From: Actinomycetota bacterium | GTDB taxonomy: Bacteria; Actinomycetota; Coriobacteriia; Coriobacteriales; RUG844 | Assembly (NCBI GenBank): GCA_013335845.1 | Contig: JAAXUU010000077.1 | Location: 1-6,626 of the forward strand | Reading direction: 5' to 3' | Length of the DNA stretch: 6,626 bases | Shown: positions 5,832-6,626 of the stretch, piece after piece | How the letters are laid out: each line of letters begins with the position of its first letter | Position numbering within the stretch: the stretch's first letter is position 1 | The notes under the pieces: model-generated | Told to the model about the DNA's origin: nothing | The model's database searches: none | The model's input: only the letters and a program-made list of their open reading frames with translations | Translations under genes and position numbers: made by a program

Positions 5832-6317
5832 ATGGATGAACGTTTTATAGAACGAATGGGCGATAAGCGCGTCGCACAAGATTGTGCGACGCTAGCAGGA
5901 CTTACTGAAATATACTGTGAAGATAATCACTCGGAGCGTAAACGCACCCTTTACATAAGCGAGGGTACGCAAATAGGCGCATATCCCGCGAAAAAAATCC
6001 CCCAACTTTGCGATGAATGTGCGGAGCATTTGCGTTATGGTGAGCGCAAGCGCGCGCTATGCAGGAAAGAACCCAGGCCTTCTTGTAAGGAATGTGACAT
6101 TCATTGTTATGCGCCATCTGAGGCGCAGTGGCAACGAGAATCCATGAAATATGCCGGTAAACGCGCTATGTTCCGCGGACATTTCATGGATGCGGTTCGG
6201 CATCAATACCAAACTCTCATTGCGAAGAGAGGGCTCACGAAAAGAGAATCCGCACAAAGAGAATCAACGCATGGGGCGGGGGAGTCTTCCGATGAAACAT
6301 CGGGGCGCTCTAAGTGA
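5832..6317 (+). CDS. ygbA: YgbA family cysteine-rich protein (nitrosative stress associated)
   Basis: The 161-aa product matches the YgbA_NO family, known in enterobacteria from the NO-responsive NsrR regulon and linked to growth under nitrosative stress. Its biochemical role is not settled. Family features visible here are IYCEDNH (C29), LCDECAEHLRYGERKRALC (C60, C63, C77) and CKECDIHCY (C85, C88, C92, H91). After these come the KYAGKRAMFRGHFMDAVRH segment, equivalent to the SG-R-M---HP stretch of the family. The Cys set could bind a metal or Fe-S centre; that is an inference. E. coli YgbA is about 117 aa. The extra length here is partly a central insertion near 38-57 and mainly a Ser/Glu/Arg-rich tail after residue 134 (RESAQREST), probably disordered. 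GAGG at 5823-5826 supports ATG 5832. No NO-responsive operator is recognisable upstream, so NO control in this host is not shown. Confidence 0.82.
   Translation: MDERFIERMGDKRVAQDCATLAGLTEIYCEDNHSERKRTLYISEGTQIGAYPAKKIPQLCDECAEHLRYGERKRALCRKEPRPSCKECDIHCYAPSEAQWQRESMKYAGKRAMFRGHFMDAVRHQYQTLIAKRGLTKRESAQRESTHGAGESSDETSGRSK
5869..5892. repeat. Perfect 11-bp inverted repeat inside the 5' coding end of ygbA
   Basis: GCGTCGCACAA (5869-5879) and TTGTGCGACGC (5882-5892) are perfect inverted repeats around a 2-bp centre. They span codons 13-20 of ygbA. As RNA they would make a very stable hairpin about 37 nt after the start codon; as DNA they would make a 24-bp near-palindromic protein site. No T tract follows, so it is not a plain terminator. 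Confidence 0.7.
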
Positions 6318-6340
6318 TACATGCGTGATGCACTCAAAGT

Positions 6341-6619
6341 TTACTTTTTCACTACCTCTGAGTCTGCTATAGAAGCTGCGTTCTTCTTACGCTTCATGCG
6401 CCGGATATTGAATCCGATCAAACAGGCGACAACCGCGAGTTTTACCCAACCGTTTATGGGCGCCCAGATCGCCAGAACCAAAAAACACACCCCGAGCAAC
6501 GAGTGTCCGAGTAGATTCTTCCAGTCTGTCAGGTATGCTTTGAGACCATAGCCAAGCTTGGCGGCTGCTGAGATTGGTTTTTGCGCTTCGCCTTCAAGTA
6601 CTTGTTCCACTTCATTCAT
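6341..6619 (-). CDS. Small two-helix membrane protein, unknown function
   Basis: The frame gives 92 aa from ATG 6619. Residues 1-34 are polar and soluble. Residues ~36-55 (LLGHSLLGVCFLVLAIWAPI) and ~58-72 (WVKLAVVACLIGFNI) form two hydrophobic helices joined by a tight turn. A strongly basic segment RRMKRKK and a polar tail follow. By the positive-inside rule both ends should face the cytoplasm. I do not recognise a family. The gene converges on ygbA, with 23 nt between their stop codons and no clear bidirectional terminator. Only 7 nt lie upstream of the ATG and the frame is still open there, so the true start or its ribosome binding site may be outside the window. Its membrane pattern and basic flank make it more credible than a chance frame. 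Confidence 0.72.
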   Translation of the reverse strand: MNEVEQVLEGEAQKPISAAAKLGYGLKAYLTDWKNLLGHSLLGVCFLVLAIWAPINGWVKLAVVACLIGFNIRRMKRKKNAASIADSEVVKK

Positions 6620-6626
6620 TTGTACC

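Noticed and set aside
1..6626. CRISPR array, tRNA or rRNA, insertion sequence, attachment site
   Set aside because: There are no regularly spaced direct repeats, no cloverleaf, no transposase or integrase motifs, and no flanking terminal repeats. The repeats present are explained by paralogous genes and CWB2 modules.

Overview
The window comes from a Gram-positive surface-protein locus of about 50% G+C. Several genes carry tandem cell wall binding repeat 2 (CWB2) modules, one ribosome binding site matches the 16S anti-Shine-Dalgarno almost base for base, and the MscL ends in a zinc ribbon. Together these fit an anaerobic actinobacterium of class Coriobacteriia (Eggerthellaceae type), in which CWB2 proteins are abundant. 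This assignment is an inference; no rRNA or other marker gene is present, and a clostridial host is not excluded.

Layout, left to right. Positions 1-460 hold the 3' end of a CWB2 protein gene. Its last ~24 codons are thrown out of frame by a perfect 13-bp tandem duplication (365-390). Positions 461-934 are a gene-poor spacer with small inverted repeats, one well-signalled 18-codon ORF and a possible gene relic. Positions 935-2932 and 3252-5243 hold two tandem paralogues (665 and 663 aa, about 74% identical without a gap over ~600 residues). Both have the same architecture: signal peptide, a Big_2-like Ig domain, a PIG-L/LmbE zinc deacetylase domain, an EF-hand-type calcium loop, and three CWB2 repeats. 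A strong terminator separates them. The second copy has its own spacer, with an extended -10 promoter preceded by a 9-bp inverted repeat. Positions 5300-5716 encode the mechanosensitive channel MscL, with a promoter overlapping the end of the second paralogue. Positions 5832-6317 encode a YgbA-family protein (nitrosative-stress associated, cysteine-rich) with a perfect 11-bp inverted repeat inside its 5' coding end. Positions 6619-6341 on the minus strand encode a small two-helix membrane protein that converges on ygbA.

The core of the locus is a row of CWB2 surface proteins. Two of them would tether an N-deacetylase to the wall, so the likely job is removal of acyl groups from an extracellular or wall N-acetyl-sugar. 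The substrate cannot be read from the sequence. MscL, YgbA and the small membrane protein look like independent housekeeping or stress genes. The points most worth a second look are the wall-anchored deacetylase architecture with its calcium loop, the duplication-caused frameshift, the divergence of a conserved PIG-L arginine in only the first paralogue, and the inverted repeats at 3121-3163 and 5869-5892.
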